Under the pieces are notes generated by a model that was given only the letters and a program-made list of their open reading frames with translations, searched no databases and was not told where the DNA came from. A stretch of 60,000 nt of DNA, from the NCBI GenBank assembly GCA_014529385.2, contig CM043948.1:83696260-83756259 (forward strand). Direction: 5' to 3'. The translations under genes were made by a program, and so were the position numbers. Source of the stretch: Adiantum capillus-veneris (lineage: Eukaryota > Streptophyta > Polypodiopsida > Polypodiales > Pteridaceae). Below, one piece after another: positions 23,863-39,300 of the stretch; the first letter of the stretch is position 1, and every line of letters begins with the position of its first letter.

Positions 23863-25491
23863 AAAGACAATGGACAAAGGCAAAGGAACAGCCTTATTTG
23901 TCAGGGGAAGGACCAAAGAAAAGTACAAAGGTGGAAAGAGGAATCAGTCTCGTAGCAAGTCCCGCAATGCTAAAGGCAAGAGTGACATAGAATGCTACCA
24001 TTGTGGCAAGAAGGGTCACATGAAAAGAGACTGCAGAGAATGGAAAGCAGAAAAAGGCAAAGAGAAAGCTGAAGACCATGGTGAGAAGAACAAGTCCTCA
24101 GTGAAGATTCAAGAAATAAATGTGACAAACATTGTTGCAGAGGATTTCAGTCTAGTGTCAGGAGACATCTACTTCTTGAAGAATACAATGGACTCAGCTC
24201 TTCTTACAGCATCTGATGGAAATGCACTGAGTGACTGGATTATAGACTCAGGGGAATCACTTCATGTGTCTCCAAACAAGGAGTGGTTTACCTCTTATGT
24301 GACCACTAAAGATCACGTTCGGCTAGGCAATGGGCAGACATGTGAGATCTTAGGTGTTGGAGATGTTCAATTGAAGTTTCAGAATTGCTCTTCTTTCACG
24401 CTGAGGAATGTGAGACATGGTCCCGCAATTACAAAGAGCTTGATCAGCACAGGTTTACTTGATGATGTTGGCTACGTCACCACTTTTGGACAGAACATGT
24501 GGAAGATATCCAAGGGTTCTATGACAGTAGGACATGGAGTAAAGTCTGGAGGACTTTACATGATTTATGTATCAAATGTCTCTAAAAATGTAATCAATGT
24601 AACCGAGCAGCCGAACGTTTCTTTGTGGCATAGCCGGTTAGGACATATGTGAAGGGAATAGAAATTTTGTCTCGTTCTGGTTATTTGCCTAGCTTTTCAT
24701 TTAATGATTTTGAATTCTGTGAACATTGTCTGTATGGTAAGCAAACACAGCAGCCACATAAGCATAGAAGCAGTAGAAGAGATACACAGTTGGCACTTGT
24801 TCATAGTGATTTGTGTGGCCCTATGCATAACCTATCTCTAGGGGGAGCTTCTTACTTTATGACATTTATGGATGATTACTCGAGGAAAGTATGGGTTTAC
24901 TTTCTCAAGCACAAGGATGAAGCGTTTAGTGTTTTCAAAACGTTTGTGACACTTGTGGAGAATCAGAGTGGCAAGAAGCTTAAATGCTTACGCACTGACA
25001 ATGGTGGAGAGTATGTTTCAAAGGCCTTTCAGGACTTTTGTGAGTCAAAAGGTATAAAACGTGAACTTACTGCTCCTTACAATCCTCCTCAAAATGGTGT
25101 TGCTGAGAGGATGAATAGGACCATACAAGAGAAGGTCAGAAGTATGTTGTCTAATGCACAGCTGCCAAATGGGTTTTGGGCTGAAGTTGTATCAACAGCT
25201 ATTCATCTTGTAAATAGATCTCCTAGCAAGGTTTTGCAGAAGGATTCAGTGCCAGAGATGGTATGGTCAGGCAAAATGCCCCCATACAAGCATCTCAGAG
25301 TCTTTGGCTGTGAGGCATATACTCACGTTCCAAAGAAATTTAGGAACAAACTTAAGCCAAAGAGCAGAAAGTGCATCTTTCTAGGCTATGGTAATTCTGG
25401 TGAGATGGGGTACAGACTTTGGGATCCCGAATTTAGAAAGGTTGTCTGCAGCAATGATGTTCACTTTAATGAATCCAAATATCATTCTTAA
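23850..25491 (+). pseudogene. Element B second gag-integrase copy
   Basis: Starts inside gag just upstream of the zinc knuckle, offset 1246 bp from the first copy. It repeats the knuckle, protease (DSGES, with Ala changed to Glu in the active-site motif) and integrase zinc site. A change near 24650 creates a stop and shifts frame, then integrase continues to about 25491. Its variable bases match element D, not the first copy in B. Confidence 0.9.
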
Positions 25492-27264
25492 CCAGAGAGG
25501 GTTGAGGAGATTAGAAGAGTTTTCTTCCAAGAAGATGGACCTGCACGTGCAAGACAAAATGTCAGCGCTCAAGAGGAGCAAGGACAGGATAGAGTGGAAC
25601 CACAGGTTGTGGCTGCGCTTGATCCACCTATTGTGCGTAGATCTAGACGTGTCACGCGACCTCCTGATAGGTTTGTTCCATCTATGAACTATGTCATGTT
25701 GACTGATTGCAATGAGTCTTCATGTTACAAGAAAGCAGTGCAAATGAAGGACTCCGGGAATTGGCAATTGGCCATGCAGTCAGAGATGACAGCTCTGCAT
25801 AAAAACAAGACATGGAAGCTAGTTAAATTACCACAGGGCAAAAAGGCTCTACCTTGTAAATGGGTTTAAAGGTATAAGATCACCGCTCATGATAGTCAGC
25901 CAAAGTACAAAGCAAGGCTTGTTGCCAAGGGCTTTAAGCAAGAACAAGGCATTGACTTTGATGAAGTCTTCTCTCCGGTGGTCAAGATGACTACATTGAG
26001 ATGCTTTCTTGCATTGGTTGCCATATTAGATTTGGTGTTGCACCAAATGGATGTCAAGACAGCGTTCTTGCATGGTGATTTAGATGTGGAAATTTACATG
26101 CAGCAGCCAGAAGGGTTTGTTGAGAAAGGCAAGGAAGATTGGGTATGCCAGTTGTTAAAGAGTCTTTATGGCTTAAAACAATCACCGAGGGCATGGTACC
26201 ACAAATTCCACAAGTTTATGCTTTCTCAAGGCTACAAACGTAGTGAGTTCGATCACTGTCTATATACAAAGAAGGCTAAGGATGGTAGTTGGCTGATCCT
26301 TATTTTGTATGTGGATGACATGTTGATTGCTGGCAAGCACTTAGAAGAAATTTCAGCTTTGAAGTCAAAGATGGCAAAATCGTTTGACATGAAAGACATG
26401 GGTGAGGCAAGTCATATACTTGGTATGCGTATTGAGAGAGACAGATCAAAGAAGTTGATTTGGTTATCTCAAACAGAGTATATTGACGAGGTTTTGCAAC
26501 GTTTCAATATGGAGAAGGGAAAGGCACTGAGTGTTCCATTGCCACCATATGTGAAACTTAGCAAACAAGATTGTCCTGTGTCTCAGGAAGAACAGGCTGA
26601 AATGGATAAGATTCCATATGCGTCTGCAGTGGGTAGTTTGATGTATGCAATGATTGCTACTCGCCCAGACATTGCATTTGTAGTGGGAGTGGTAAGTCGA
26701 TACATGTCAAACCCAGGCAAGAAACATTGGGAGGCAGTGAAAGGAATATTGAGCCTGAAAGCTACAAAGAGTATGCGTATATGCTATGGGAGTCAGGAGC
26801 TAAGTGTAAAGGGTTTTACAGACTCAAATTATGCAGGTGACTTAGACAACCGAAGGTCTACGTCATGGTATGTCTTTACATTGGCTGGTGGAGCAGTATC
26901 ATGGCGTTCTAGATTACAAGATTGTGTTACTCAGTCTACTACAGAGGCTGAATATGTTGCAGCATCAGAGGCATGCAAAGAATCAATTTGGCTTAATCGA
27001 CTAGTAACAGATTTGGGAATCAAAGAAGAGATGCCTGTGTTATATTGTGATAGTCAAAGTGCTATACAATTGGCTCGCAATCCAGTTTATCACTCAAAGA
27101 CAAAGCATGTGGATGTGAAGTATCATTTCATCAGGGAAATGCTCAAGGATAAGCAACTTCAGTTTGTCAAAGTTCACACCACAGAAAATCCTACTGATCT
27201 ACTTACAAAAGGACTTCCCTCAGAGAGCTTTGTGCATTTTCGCAGGCAATTAGGTGTAGGGTAG
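25492..27264 (+). pseudogene. Element B RT-RNase H region
   Basis: Continues after a frame change at the integrase-RT linker. A TAA at 25867-25869 interrupts the RT start (TAC in A and D). From 25870 to 27264 RT (YVDDMLIAG) and RNase H are open, with the three-base deletion near 26752 shared with D. The protein would lack its N-terminal RT part. Confidence 0.9.
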
Positions 27265-27353
27265 TACATCACTTCTCTACATTTCTTGTATATTAGCTTG
27301 TATAGTAGCTTCTCTCACACTTAAAGTACCACATTGGACTTTAAGTGGGAGGT

Positions 27354-27544
27354 TGTTGGGGTATAAACCCAATGTGGTCGCCCAGGTAAGTGGGCGGGCC
27401 GCCAGGTATGTACACATATTCTTTTGTAAAAACCTAATAAGAACTCACTATGCTCTATACATTACAGTAGAGCGAGTTCACCATGTCGTCGTGCTCTTCT
27501 TCTCGCACTATCTCTCGCATCGCACTTCCGCTCGTACTCCTTCA
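27354..27544 (+). repeat. 3' LTR of element B
   Basis: 191 bp, preceded by the purine tract AAGTGGGAGGT. Confidence 0.92.
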
Positions 27545-29976
<2,432 letters not shown>

Positions 29977-31105
29977 TGACGTTGGCATGAATTTAATAAA
30001 GATATTGTTGGAACTAGCCATTGGGCTACTTGGCCCTATCAAGAGGCGAACCGTTAGCCATGTTCAGGTTAGCTCACTTCGGTTAGCATAGTGTTGATGG
30101 GCCTACTCCACTCGTTTAAGTCCTTCCTTTTACCAATGGTATTCGAATTTAAAGTAGACATTTTAATTGAAACAACAAAGACAAAAAGATTTTTATACAA
30201 TGAAACAAAACAAAACAAAACAATATTGCCAAATGACTACAAGGTTCACAGGCTTATTGTTCTAACACTAGCTTACATTGGAAAAATATAGTTGTCGGCG
30301 TCGCTAGTGTCGCCATCGTTGTCATTGTCCTCATTGTTTCCATTGTTAGCTCCACTAGCTTGTCCCTAAGAAGCAATGTATGTCATCCACACTTGTGCAT
30401 AGGCCTCCACATGCCTCTCGAAGGGCTGCACACTCACGTAGGGTACAATATCCAAGATCTCCCCAGTTCATAACTACATTGTGGGCAATAACATAAACTT
30501 GCTCGAAATCCTCTTCAATTGGGTTTGCATTACCATCTAGCTCATACCACTTGAACATGGCTAACGGTTCGCCTCTTGATAGTGCCAAGTAGCCCAATGG
30601 CTAGTTCCAACAATATCTTTATCAGATTCATGCCAACGTCATTTCGGTTAGCATAGTGCTGATGGCCCTACTCCACTCGTTTAAGTCCTTCCTTTTACCA
30701 ATGGTATTCGAATTTAAAGTAGACATTTTAATTGAAACAACAATGACAAAAATATTTTTATACAATGAAACAAAACAAAACAAAATTGCCAAATGGCTAC
30801 AGGGTTCACACGCTTATTGTTCTAACACTAGCTTACATTGAAAAAATATAGTTGTCGGCGTCGCTAGTGTCGGCATCGTTGTCATTGTCCTCATTGTTTC
30901 TATTGTTAGCTCCAGTAGCTTGTCTATAAGAAGCAATGTATGTCATCCACACTTGTACGTAGGCCTCCACATGCCTCTCGAAGGCCTGCACACACGTAGG
31001 GTACAATATCCAAGATCTCCCCAGTTCCTAACTACATTGTGGGCAATAATATAAAATTGCTCGAAATCCTCTTCAGTTGGGTTTGCATTACCATCTAGCT
31101 CATAC
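29977..31105. repeat. 90 bp inverted repeats and a 565 bp direct duplication
   Basis: 29977-30066 and 30552-30641 are inverted repeats with only a few differences (TGACGTTGGCATGAAT at the outer ends). The ~475 bp between the arms is repeated directly after the right arm (30642-31105). The inner units differ at a few percent of positions. Confidence 0.85.
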
Positions 31106-31272
31106 CTGGCATTGACTAGGGACTTGGTGGTTTTATTGGTTGCATGGAGAGCCTCTATGTTGTAGTGTTCACTTTGTGCTTCAGATATGTTACCCATTGC
31201 ATACACAACATCCAAAATATAATTAGTGTGCACATTGTTGATGGGTCGACATGGGGGATCAATGGACCACAT
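30355..31272 (-). pseudogene. Duplicated unrecognised coding fragments
   Basis: Both duplicated units encode, on the minus strand, a shared stretch ELDGNANP-EEDFEQ--YIAHNVV-NWGDLGYCTL (30355-30597 and 30943-31272). The second fragment extends upstream as HTNYILDVVYAMGNISEAQ. Changes between copies are mostly conservative (V/F, V/I, I/T), which suggests an origin from protein-coding sequence. I do not recognise the family. Neither has a clear start, and the second is open to 31272 only. Confidence 0.4.
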
Positions 31273-32549
31273 TGAGACCCATACCCACGTTAAGCGGCTT
31301 GCCCACGCTTAACGCATTGTTGTCCACGGTTACCCCTCAACATGGTGAATGGGTGGGTGTGAGAAGATTGAAAGAGAAGCTTGAGAATAAGCGGAGAGAG
31401 AAATTGCAAATGAATGATACGTGTAAATTTTTGCCTTTTATAGCAAACTCAAAGTCACTTCGTTTTTTACGACCATTCACACCATGTCTTCTTACTGTCT
31501 TTTGAATAAAATATGACATTAAACAAAATGTCACTTCACGATTAAACACCATTGGTTAAATTACATTTAAACTTCCAATTATTAAACATCAAGAATGTAC
31601 TAATCTCACTTATCATAAAATGAAAAGCAATCATTTGCAAATTTAAATATGGTAACAAGAATAAATACAAAGTTTGACGGTGACATTACATACAAAATGA
31701 TTTATATAAAATAAACAATATAATTTTTGTTCTAGGGTACTGGTGTCGTGGCACATCTATCTGGCCAATTGTTGGAGGCCCCATGGATAGCAAGGAAGAG
31801 AGTGGCTTGTGGAGCAGTTAGTTGTGGTATGGCCAACCGGGTACTATAGATGGATGTCTACTCGGGGTGAAATAGATGGTACCATGGGCTCATGTGATTG
31901 CGATGGGTGCAGTGTAGGTGGTTGTATGTCCGTTAATCATAAAATATCACCAAAATGAAGAGTTGAACCTAGCCCACTCAAAAGCCATTGTTGTGGCAAT
32001 ACATGTGTCATTAACACATTGTGATCTCGCTCGATGCTAATGCAATGTCATTGTAGACACTCACACTCCGTCGCTAAGCCATCGCATCCAACAAGATAGT
32101 GCAAAACTGCATCCCAAACCCTCGTGAATGTACCCAGCGGCCACTTGTAGATTATCCCATACATTATTGGGCACTGCAATGACAACTATAGTTTCTAACT
32201 TCAACCATTTCTCAATTTACTAAGAAAAGAAATTGCTCTTCTCCACACCAGGTTGAAAGTGTGCTCCAATATGTTTGAGAGTCCATGGAGTCTCTTGGAA
32301 TGGTTCCCAAATCATAACACTATCAACATCAAAACAATCATTGACGACTGCCACATCTCCGGCGTGACGATCGCACAATGGAACAACTGGTAGCCCGTTA
32401 AATCTATGTTTAAACATGACTAGCACCAAAGTCTCACCTTGCAACTTGGTTTATGATCAAAACAAAAACAAATCCATAACTATCGTCAAACTCATAGAGG
32501 AATGGTTTAGGACTTATTGAATCTGTGAAATCATCGATAGCAGCACATG
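31273..32549. other. No recognised gene
   Basis: AT-rich. A minus-strand frame at 32220-32444 (RFNGLPVVPLCDRHAGDVAVVND...) looks coding in composition but has no motif I can name. Possibly part of the same decayed element as the 30.3-31.3 kb fragments. Confidence 0.35.
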
Positions 32550-32891
32550 TGTTGAGATGTCAAGCTCAACATGTATGACTCGTGGATGACTATCACCGAG
32601 AGTCGTCATCACTGGCATGCCTTGGTGGATATGCATACCTTCACCAGTGATACTACAGATGGACTACACCAAGCTGATCTACCTACCAAAGTGATGGCAT
32701 ACTTATCTATCCACCTCACTCACTAGTGGTTCATACTAGACCGTTGTATTAGTTCCCCTTTTATGTTGTATTTTCCCTTATGTTTTTTATCTTGAGTTTG
32801 TGAAGAAGAAAAAGTACAGTCTTTTGTCTCCATCTTTATGTGTGTGTTTGCTTGCAAGAGCTCAAGCTCTCTCTTTCTCTATCTCTTGACA
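32550..32891 (+). repeat. 5' LTR of element E
   Basis: 342 bp, begins TGTTGAGATGTCAAGCTC, ends TCTCTTGACA. It contains a short GTGTGTGTTT where the 3' LTR has an expanded GT array. Confidence 0.92.
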
Positions 32892-32907
32892 TGGTATCAG
32901 ATCATGG
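32892..32907 (+). promoter_or_regulatory. Primer binding site of element E
   Basis: TGGTATCAGATCATGG directly after the LTR; the first ten bases match the initiator Met-tRNA 3' end. Confidence 0.88.
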
Positions 32908-33310
32908 TTGTGTCTGAGGAGCTTGGAGCAATAAGCAGGAGCAGTCTAGGAAGCGGCTTTGGTATTCTTGGGAGCTGTCGTCAATGATCTCCGATTCAAG
33001 TGACTCCGCTTGGAGAGTGTGCATCTCCAGTTTCTATGGAGTCCTTTGGACTAAGACTCTGCAGCCAAATTTCCATTTCGGACACGTTTCTATCCCCGTT
33101 TTGGAGTTAGAGTTTGTTCGCATGCAGAAATATTAAGGTTTGGGATTCTACAAATCTACATATAGGTGGTGCAAAAAGATTGGTTTGGATACAGTGCGCA
33201 CAGACAGTGTTTAGTACAATGAAACAAGTGTATGTACGCAGACTGTGGTTACAAGTGGTAACCAACTATTTTTAGCAGGTTACTCAAAGACTGTATAAAG
33301 GGTTGGAAAC

Positions 33311-34263
33311 ATGTCGTCAAACAATGATGGGCTTAACCAGGTTGTCAGTGAGAAGCTAGACAAGGACAACATGCATGCTTGGAAGTTCATTTCCTTATGG
33401 GCAAAGGTTATTGGAACTACATCGATGGAGAGCATGAGGTAGCACTACTACTGCCAGAGGAAGGTGCGACTGCTACGCAAATTAAGACATTAAAAGATTG
33501 GAACCAGGCAGCTCGGAAGGTCATGTATTGTCTTTTTGTAACTGTACAAGATACAATGATTGGGCATATACAAGATGCTCAATCCCCTAAGGAGGCTTGG
33601 GACACTTTGTTGTCATTGGATGTGACCAACACAAAGGCAAGGAAGTTGCAATTGAAGAATGAGCTGAATACTGTGCAGAAGAAAGCCCTGTCCATCATGA
33701 CTATTCGTTGAAGATAAAGAACATATGTGAGTCACTTGCATCGATTGGTGTTACAGTCGATGATGATGATAAAGTAGAAGTCTGTCTACGAGGTTTGGGT
33801 CTTGAGTACAAACAGTTCAAAATTGGCATCTTCGAGAGAATATTCCCTTCTTTACAAATTTGGTGTCCGTATTGATTGTGGAAGAAAAGGGATTTGAGGA
33901 AGACTCCTCTACACAGGGTGGAAACAATTCTAAATAGATCCTTCTCAACAAGAGAGGAAGCGAAAGAGGACGTGGTACAGGTCGTGGACGAGACCGAGGA
34001 AGAGGCAACCACCAAGCACAACAACAGAACAACAATCATGGTCAGAATAGAGGTGGTGGTCGAGGAAACTTTTGAGGCAGGGGGAGAAAGAGGTCATGCA
34101 AATGCGCAGCACAATAATGCAGGTCAACACAAAAATGTAGTATGTTGGGATTGCGAAAGACATGGTCACTTTGAACGTGACTGCCCAGACAGGAGGCAGC
34201 AAAAAAATTATGCAACCTCTAGCAGGAATGTAGATGAGTCCGAGAGGCTATTTGTGATGCAAC
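33311..34263 (+). pseudogene. gag of element E, broken
   Basis: ATG at 33311 (MSSNNDGLNQ...). The frame shifts near 33385, then GKGYWNYIDGEHE through AWDTLLSL to a stop at 33709-33711. The knuckle CWDCERHGHFERDC is at 34141-34182 in another frame. The frame runs into the left end of the TIR insertion at 34264 and stops 16 bases later. Confidence 0.88.
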
Positions 34264-34331
34264 CATTAGGAGAAATATGAACCTTGCATGGGCCTTGTAA
34301 GGAATCCTAATTTTTAGGGATTAAGGCTAAT
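34264..34331 (+). repeat. Left terminal and subterminal inverted repeat
   Basis: TIR 34264-34283 plus the inner block 34317-34331, both matched in inverted order at the right end. Confidence 0.88.
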
Positions 34332-34680
34332 GTTGTGTGGGGTTAAGGGAGCAAGGACATTGAAGAAGGTAGTTTTGAGTAGGCTTTTCTAACCTTTTTT
34401 TTAGACAAATGTAGGATGTGGATCTAAGGGGTTACTTTCTCTCTCTAGATTTTTTTAAAGTGAAGGAAGCATAGGGGTGTGACCACATGAGCAAAAACGT
34501 GGGTAGGCTAAGAGTCAAAATTTGACTTTTTTTTTTTAATCATTTTTACTTATTTTTTACTAAAACTCCCTCCCAACATATATACATATCCAAAAATCGT
34601 TTTTTGACCCATTTTTTAACCCACAAGCTTAGAAAGTTCATTTTTTCAAAAATCTTTTCTCCCAAAAAGTAAAAAACACT

Positions 34681-34830
34681 TTGTTCTCTCCTCCTCTTCC
34701 CTCCTCTCTCCCTCTCATCTCCCTCCCTGTCCCTACCTTCCTCCTCCTCCCCAATCTCTCCCTCCCCCCCCCCCTCCCTCCCTCCTTCTCTCCTCCCATC
34801 TTCCTCAACCTCCCTACCCCTCTCCCTTTA
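34681..34830 (+). repeat. Polypyrimidine tract
   Basis: About 150 bases almost only C and T on the plus strand, just upstream of a possible start codon at 34867. The Pro/Leu/Ser-rich translation across it is probably not real. Confidence 0.8.
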
Positions 34831-34866
34831 TCTTTTCATCATTTGCCTCCTCACGCAACAGCTTCC

Positions 34867-34973
34867 ATGGTGCTCATTGACATCACAAATGGTTTGCTTC
34901 CACCATCACGTACTCCACACACCAAAATCATACATATTCGCTTACCCACAGCATTTGCACCGAAGACCGCTAG
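34867..34973 (+). pseudogene. Possible first exon of the TIR element's plus-strand gene
   Basis: ATG at 34867 begins MVLIDITNGLLPPSRTPHTK and stays open to GCTAG|GTGAGG, a good splice donor at 34974. No domain is recognised. If it is an exon, copia element D (35042) sits in the following intron. Exon status is inferred from the donor sequence and the codon-like composition. Confidence 0.4.
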
Positions 34974-35041
34974 GTGAGGGTGATCAAAGGTCATCACAAG
35001 AACGTCGCACCGCTTGTGAGACCATGTTGACATTTGGGTGG

Positions 35042-35223
35042 TGTTGGGCTATAAAGCCCAATGTGGTCGCCCAGGTAAGTGGGCGGGTGTACACATATTC
35101 TTTTGTAAAAACCTAATAAGAACTCACTATGCTCTACACATTACAGTAGAGCGAGTTCACCATATCGTCGTGCTCTTCTTCTCGCACTCTCTCTCGCGTC
35201 GCACTTCCGCTCGTACTCCTTCA
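35042..35223 (+). repeat. 5' LTR of element D
   Basis: Lacks the GCCGCCAGGTA-like segment present in the other LTRs. Primer site TGGTATCAGAGCTC, the unmutated form, is at 35226-35239. Confidence 0.93.
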
Positions 35224-36321
35224 ACTGGTATCAGAGCTCAAATCGAGGCTCGGGGCAGCACTGTAGGAGGCTAGAGTCACCAACTCAGATTGGAGTGAAA
35301 TTCGACAGGCGAAGACACGGCCCCAAATCTTGTGGGTAAGCCCGAAAGGCTTGGTGTTCTCATAATTTCATTCTGAGGTCATCTCGGCCACCGTTCGGCT
35401 TCGACAAAGGTCTGCGTAGGCCATTTTCGACTACGTGGTCTCGACGGGTGAAGATCCAACTCTGCAAATTTGGGGTTTTCAGCCTACGACTGCAGGTGCT
35501 CAGGATATCGACACTCCTAGAGTGTTGATTTGTGGCTATCTACACATCGAAGGACGGCTCACAGTTCTTGGAGGCGTGTCACATACGACACGGGCGCATC
35601 TACACACAGACTGTAGGCGACATCCACTAGCTCATCAGGTAGCTTGTGTTTGCTGGTTGATATTCCAGATTTCATCCTGACATTACAGGTACTTCCACAT
35701 GGGATGTATTGTCAGAGATGATGTATGTCTGTTGAGCGTTTGCTGGCTGTGAGTCACGCAGCAAACAACCGCCGCAGCGGTTACAGCATATAGTGGGAAA
35801 TTTGTGGATGTATGACTTTGTGGGAAGTCATTGTACTGTCAAATTTACTGCAGCCTTTGTTGAGGGTCGAGTGAGGTTTTATTGAGCTGGGGGATTCTCG
35901 AATGTTGAGATCCTTTCGGTGATACAGGTCTTGGAGCGATCCCTCGAGCACCCTTATATAGGCAGCTAGGATGTATTGACTGTGAGTTAGACAGTTGGGA
36001 TTGCATCTTTGCTTTACTGCCGTTGAAGCATTGTCACAATCTATGCTTACAGGACAGTGACAGGACAGTGAGAGACAGTACAGGTGCAGGACAGGTTTAC
36101 CCGCAGCTTACAGTGTCAGAGAGACAGTGTTTTTTGAGCTGTTTTTTGGTCTGTTTTTGAGTACACCATAGCCATTTTACAAAGGAGACTCTGCCAAAAT
36201 TTATGCAGAATCTGAAGCTTGCTTGATTCATTTGACAGGTTGATATTGGTTCAGAGGTCAGTTTACAAGGGAAACTCTGCCGAATTTTTCCCAGGAAAGT
36301 AAACCACTGTGAAGCGTAGCT

Positions 36322-39300
36322 ATGGCTGGATCACACGACACTGCTCTTTACAATATCAAGAAGCTGGATGGAACCAATTTCCCATTGTGAAAGAAGCAAA
36401 TTTGGCACGTGTTGGTACAAAAGAAGCAGATAACACCTATAAAGCTCAAGGGGATAAAACCAGAAGATATGGACGAAGATGAATGGAGCGAAATGGATGA
36501 ATTGGCACTTTCTACCATTATGCTAACTTTGGCAGAAAGCGTTTACTTCAATGTAGCAGACGAGATGTCGGCTTATCAAGCATGGTTAAAGCTGACTGAT
36601 CTTTATGAGAAGCAGAGTGCAGCTTCACAGGTATACTGGCTTAAGAAGCTTGTTGATTTTCAGATGAAAGAAGGGACACCTATGTCCAATCATCTGAATG
36701 AATTCAACACAATCTACAGTCAGTTGTCAGCTCAAGGTGTCAAGTTTGATGAACCTGTTAGAGCTATGTTCCTGTTGATCACATTGCCAGAAAGTTGGGA
36801 CACTTTTCGCACAACTTTGAGTAATTCTGCACCTCCATATGGTTTGCACATAGCAGGTGTAGAAGGAAGTCTGCTCACTGAAGAAACCAATAGAAAGACA
36901 ATGGACAAAGGCAAAGGAACAGCCTTAGTTGTCAGGGGAAGGACCAAAGAAAAGTACAAAGGTGGAAAGAGGAATCGGTCTCGTAGCAAGTCCCGCAGTG
37001 CTAAAGGCAAGAGTGACATAGAATGCTACCATTGTGGCAAGAAGGGTCACATGAAAAGAGACTGCAGAGAATGGAAAGCAGAAAAAGGCAAAGAGAAAGC
37101 TGAAGACCATGGTGAGAAGAACAAGTCCTCAGTGAAGATTCAAGAAATAAATGTGACAAACACTGTTGCAGAGGATGACAGTCTAGTGTCAGGAGACATC
37201 TACTTCTTGAAGAATACAATGGACTCAGCTCTTCTTACAGCATCTGATGGAAATGCACTGAGTGACTGGATTATAGACTCAGGGGCATCACTTCATGTGT
37301 CTCCAAACAAGGAGTGGTTTACCTCTTATGTGACCACTAAAGATCATGTTCGGCTAGGAAATGGGCAGACATGTGAGATCTTAGGTGTTGGAGATGTTCA
37401 ATTGAAGTTTCAGAATGGCTCTTCTTTCACACTAAAGAATGTGAGACATGTTCCCGCAATTACAAAGAGCTTGATCAACACAGGTTTACTGGATGATGTT
37501 GGCTACGTCACCACTTTTGGACAGAACATATGGAAGATATCCAAGGGTTCTATGACAGTAGCACATGGAGTAAAGTCTGGAGGACTTTACATGATTTATG
37601 TATCAAATGTCTCTAAAAATGTAATCAATGTAACCGAGCAGCCGAACGTTTCTTTGTGGCATAGCCGGTTAGGACATATGTCCAAGAAGCGAATGGAATT
37701 CTTGTCTCGTTCTGGTTATTTGCCTGGCTTTTCATTTAATGATTTTGAATTCTGTGAACATTGTCTGTATGGTAAGCAAACACAGCAGCCACATAAGCAT
37801 AGAAGCAGTAGAAGAGATACACAGTTGGCACTTGTTCATAGTGATTTGTGTGGACCTATGCCTAACCTATCTCTAGGGGGAGCTTCTTACTTTATGACAT
37901 TTATAGATGATTACTCGAGAAAAGTATGGGTTTACTTTCTCAAGCACAAGGATGAAGCGTTTAGTGTTTTCAAAATGTTTGTGACACTTGTGGAGAATCA
38001 GAGTGGCAAGAAGCTTAAATGCTTACGCACTGACAATGGTGGAGAGTATGTTTCAAAGGCCTTTCAGGACTTTTGTGAGTCAAAAGGTATAAAACGTGAA
38101 CTTACTGCTCCTTACAATCCTCGTCAAAATGGTGTTGCTGAGAGGATGAATAGGACCATACAAGAGAAGGTCAGAAGTACGTTGTCTAATGCACAACTGC
38201 CAAATGGGTTTTGGGCTGAAGCTGTATCAACAGCTGTTGATCTTGTAAATAGATCTCCTAGCAAGGTTTTGCAGAAGGATTCAGTGCCAGAGATGGTATG
38301 GTCAGGCAAAATGCCCTCATACAAGCATCTCAGAGTCTTTGGCTGTGAGGCATATACTCACGTTCCAAAGGAATTTAGGAACAAACTTGAGCCAAAGAGT
38401 AGGAAGTGCATCTTTCTAGGCTATGGTAATTCTGGTGAGATGGGGTACAGACTTTGGGATCCCGAATCCAGAAAGTTTGTCCGCAGCAATGATGTTCACT
38501 TTAATGAATCCAAATATTTCTCTAAACCAAAGAGGGTTGAGGAGATTAGAAGATGGACCTGCACGTGCAAGACAAAATGTCAGGGCTCAAGAGGAGCAAG
38601 GACAGGATAGAGTGGAACCACGGGTTGTTGCTGAGCCTGAGCCACCTATTGTGCGTAGATCTGAACGTGTCACGCGACCTCCTGATAGGTTTGTTCCATC
38701 TATGAACTATGTCATGTTGAATGATTGCAATGAGCCTTCATGTTACAAGGAAGCCGTGCAAATGAAGGACTCCGGGAATTGGCAATTAGCCATGCAGTCA
38801 GAGATGACAGCTCTGCATAAAAACCAGACATGGAAGCTAGTTAAATTACCACGGGGCAAAAAGGCTCTACCTTGTAAATGGGTTTACAGGTATAAGATCA
38901 CCGCTCATGATAGTCAGCCAAAGTACAAAGCAAGGCTTGTTGTCAAGGGCTTTAAGCAAGAACAAGGCATTGACTTTGATGAAGTCTTCTCTCCGGTGGT
39001 CAAGATGACTACATTGAGATGCTTTCTTGCATTGGTTGCCATATTAGATTTGGTGTTGCACCCAATGGATGTCAAGACAGCGTTCTTGCATGGTGATGTA
39101 GATGTGGAAATTTACATGCAGCAGCCAGAAGGGTTTGTTGAGAAAGGCAAGGAAGATTGGGTATGCCATTTGTTAAAGAGTGTTTATGGCTTAAAACAAT
39201 CACCGAGGGCATGGTACCACAAATTCCACAAGTTTATGCTTTCTCAAGGCTACAAACGTAGTGAGTTCGATCACTGTCTATATACAAAGAAGGCTAAGGA

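Larger units (their letters stand above)
20757..27544 (+). mobile_element. Ty1/copia element B, 6788 bp, mosaic with internal duplication
   Basis: LTRs at 20757-20948 and 27354-27544 (about six substitutions and one indel between them). Flanking pentamers AAACT (20752-20756) and AAATT (27545-27549) differ by one base, and the paralogous unoccupied site near 28115 reads AAATT, supporting a 5-bp duplication with one later mutation. It is about 1.24 kb longer than element A because a gag-integrase segment occurs twice. The 5' part shares bases with A and the 3' part with D. Confidence 0.94.

Noticed and set aside
34681-34977. 98-codon Pro/Leu/Ser-rich frame starting in the polypyrimidine tract
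   Set aside because: The N-terminal two thirds is low-complexity pyrimidine sequence without an ATG start. Only the part from 34867 is kept as a possible exon.
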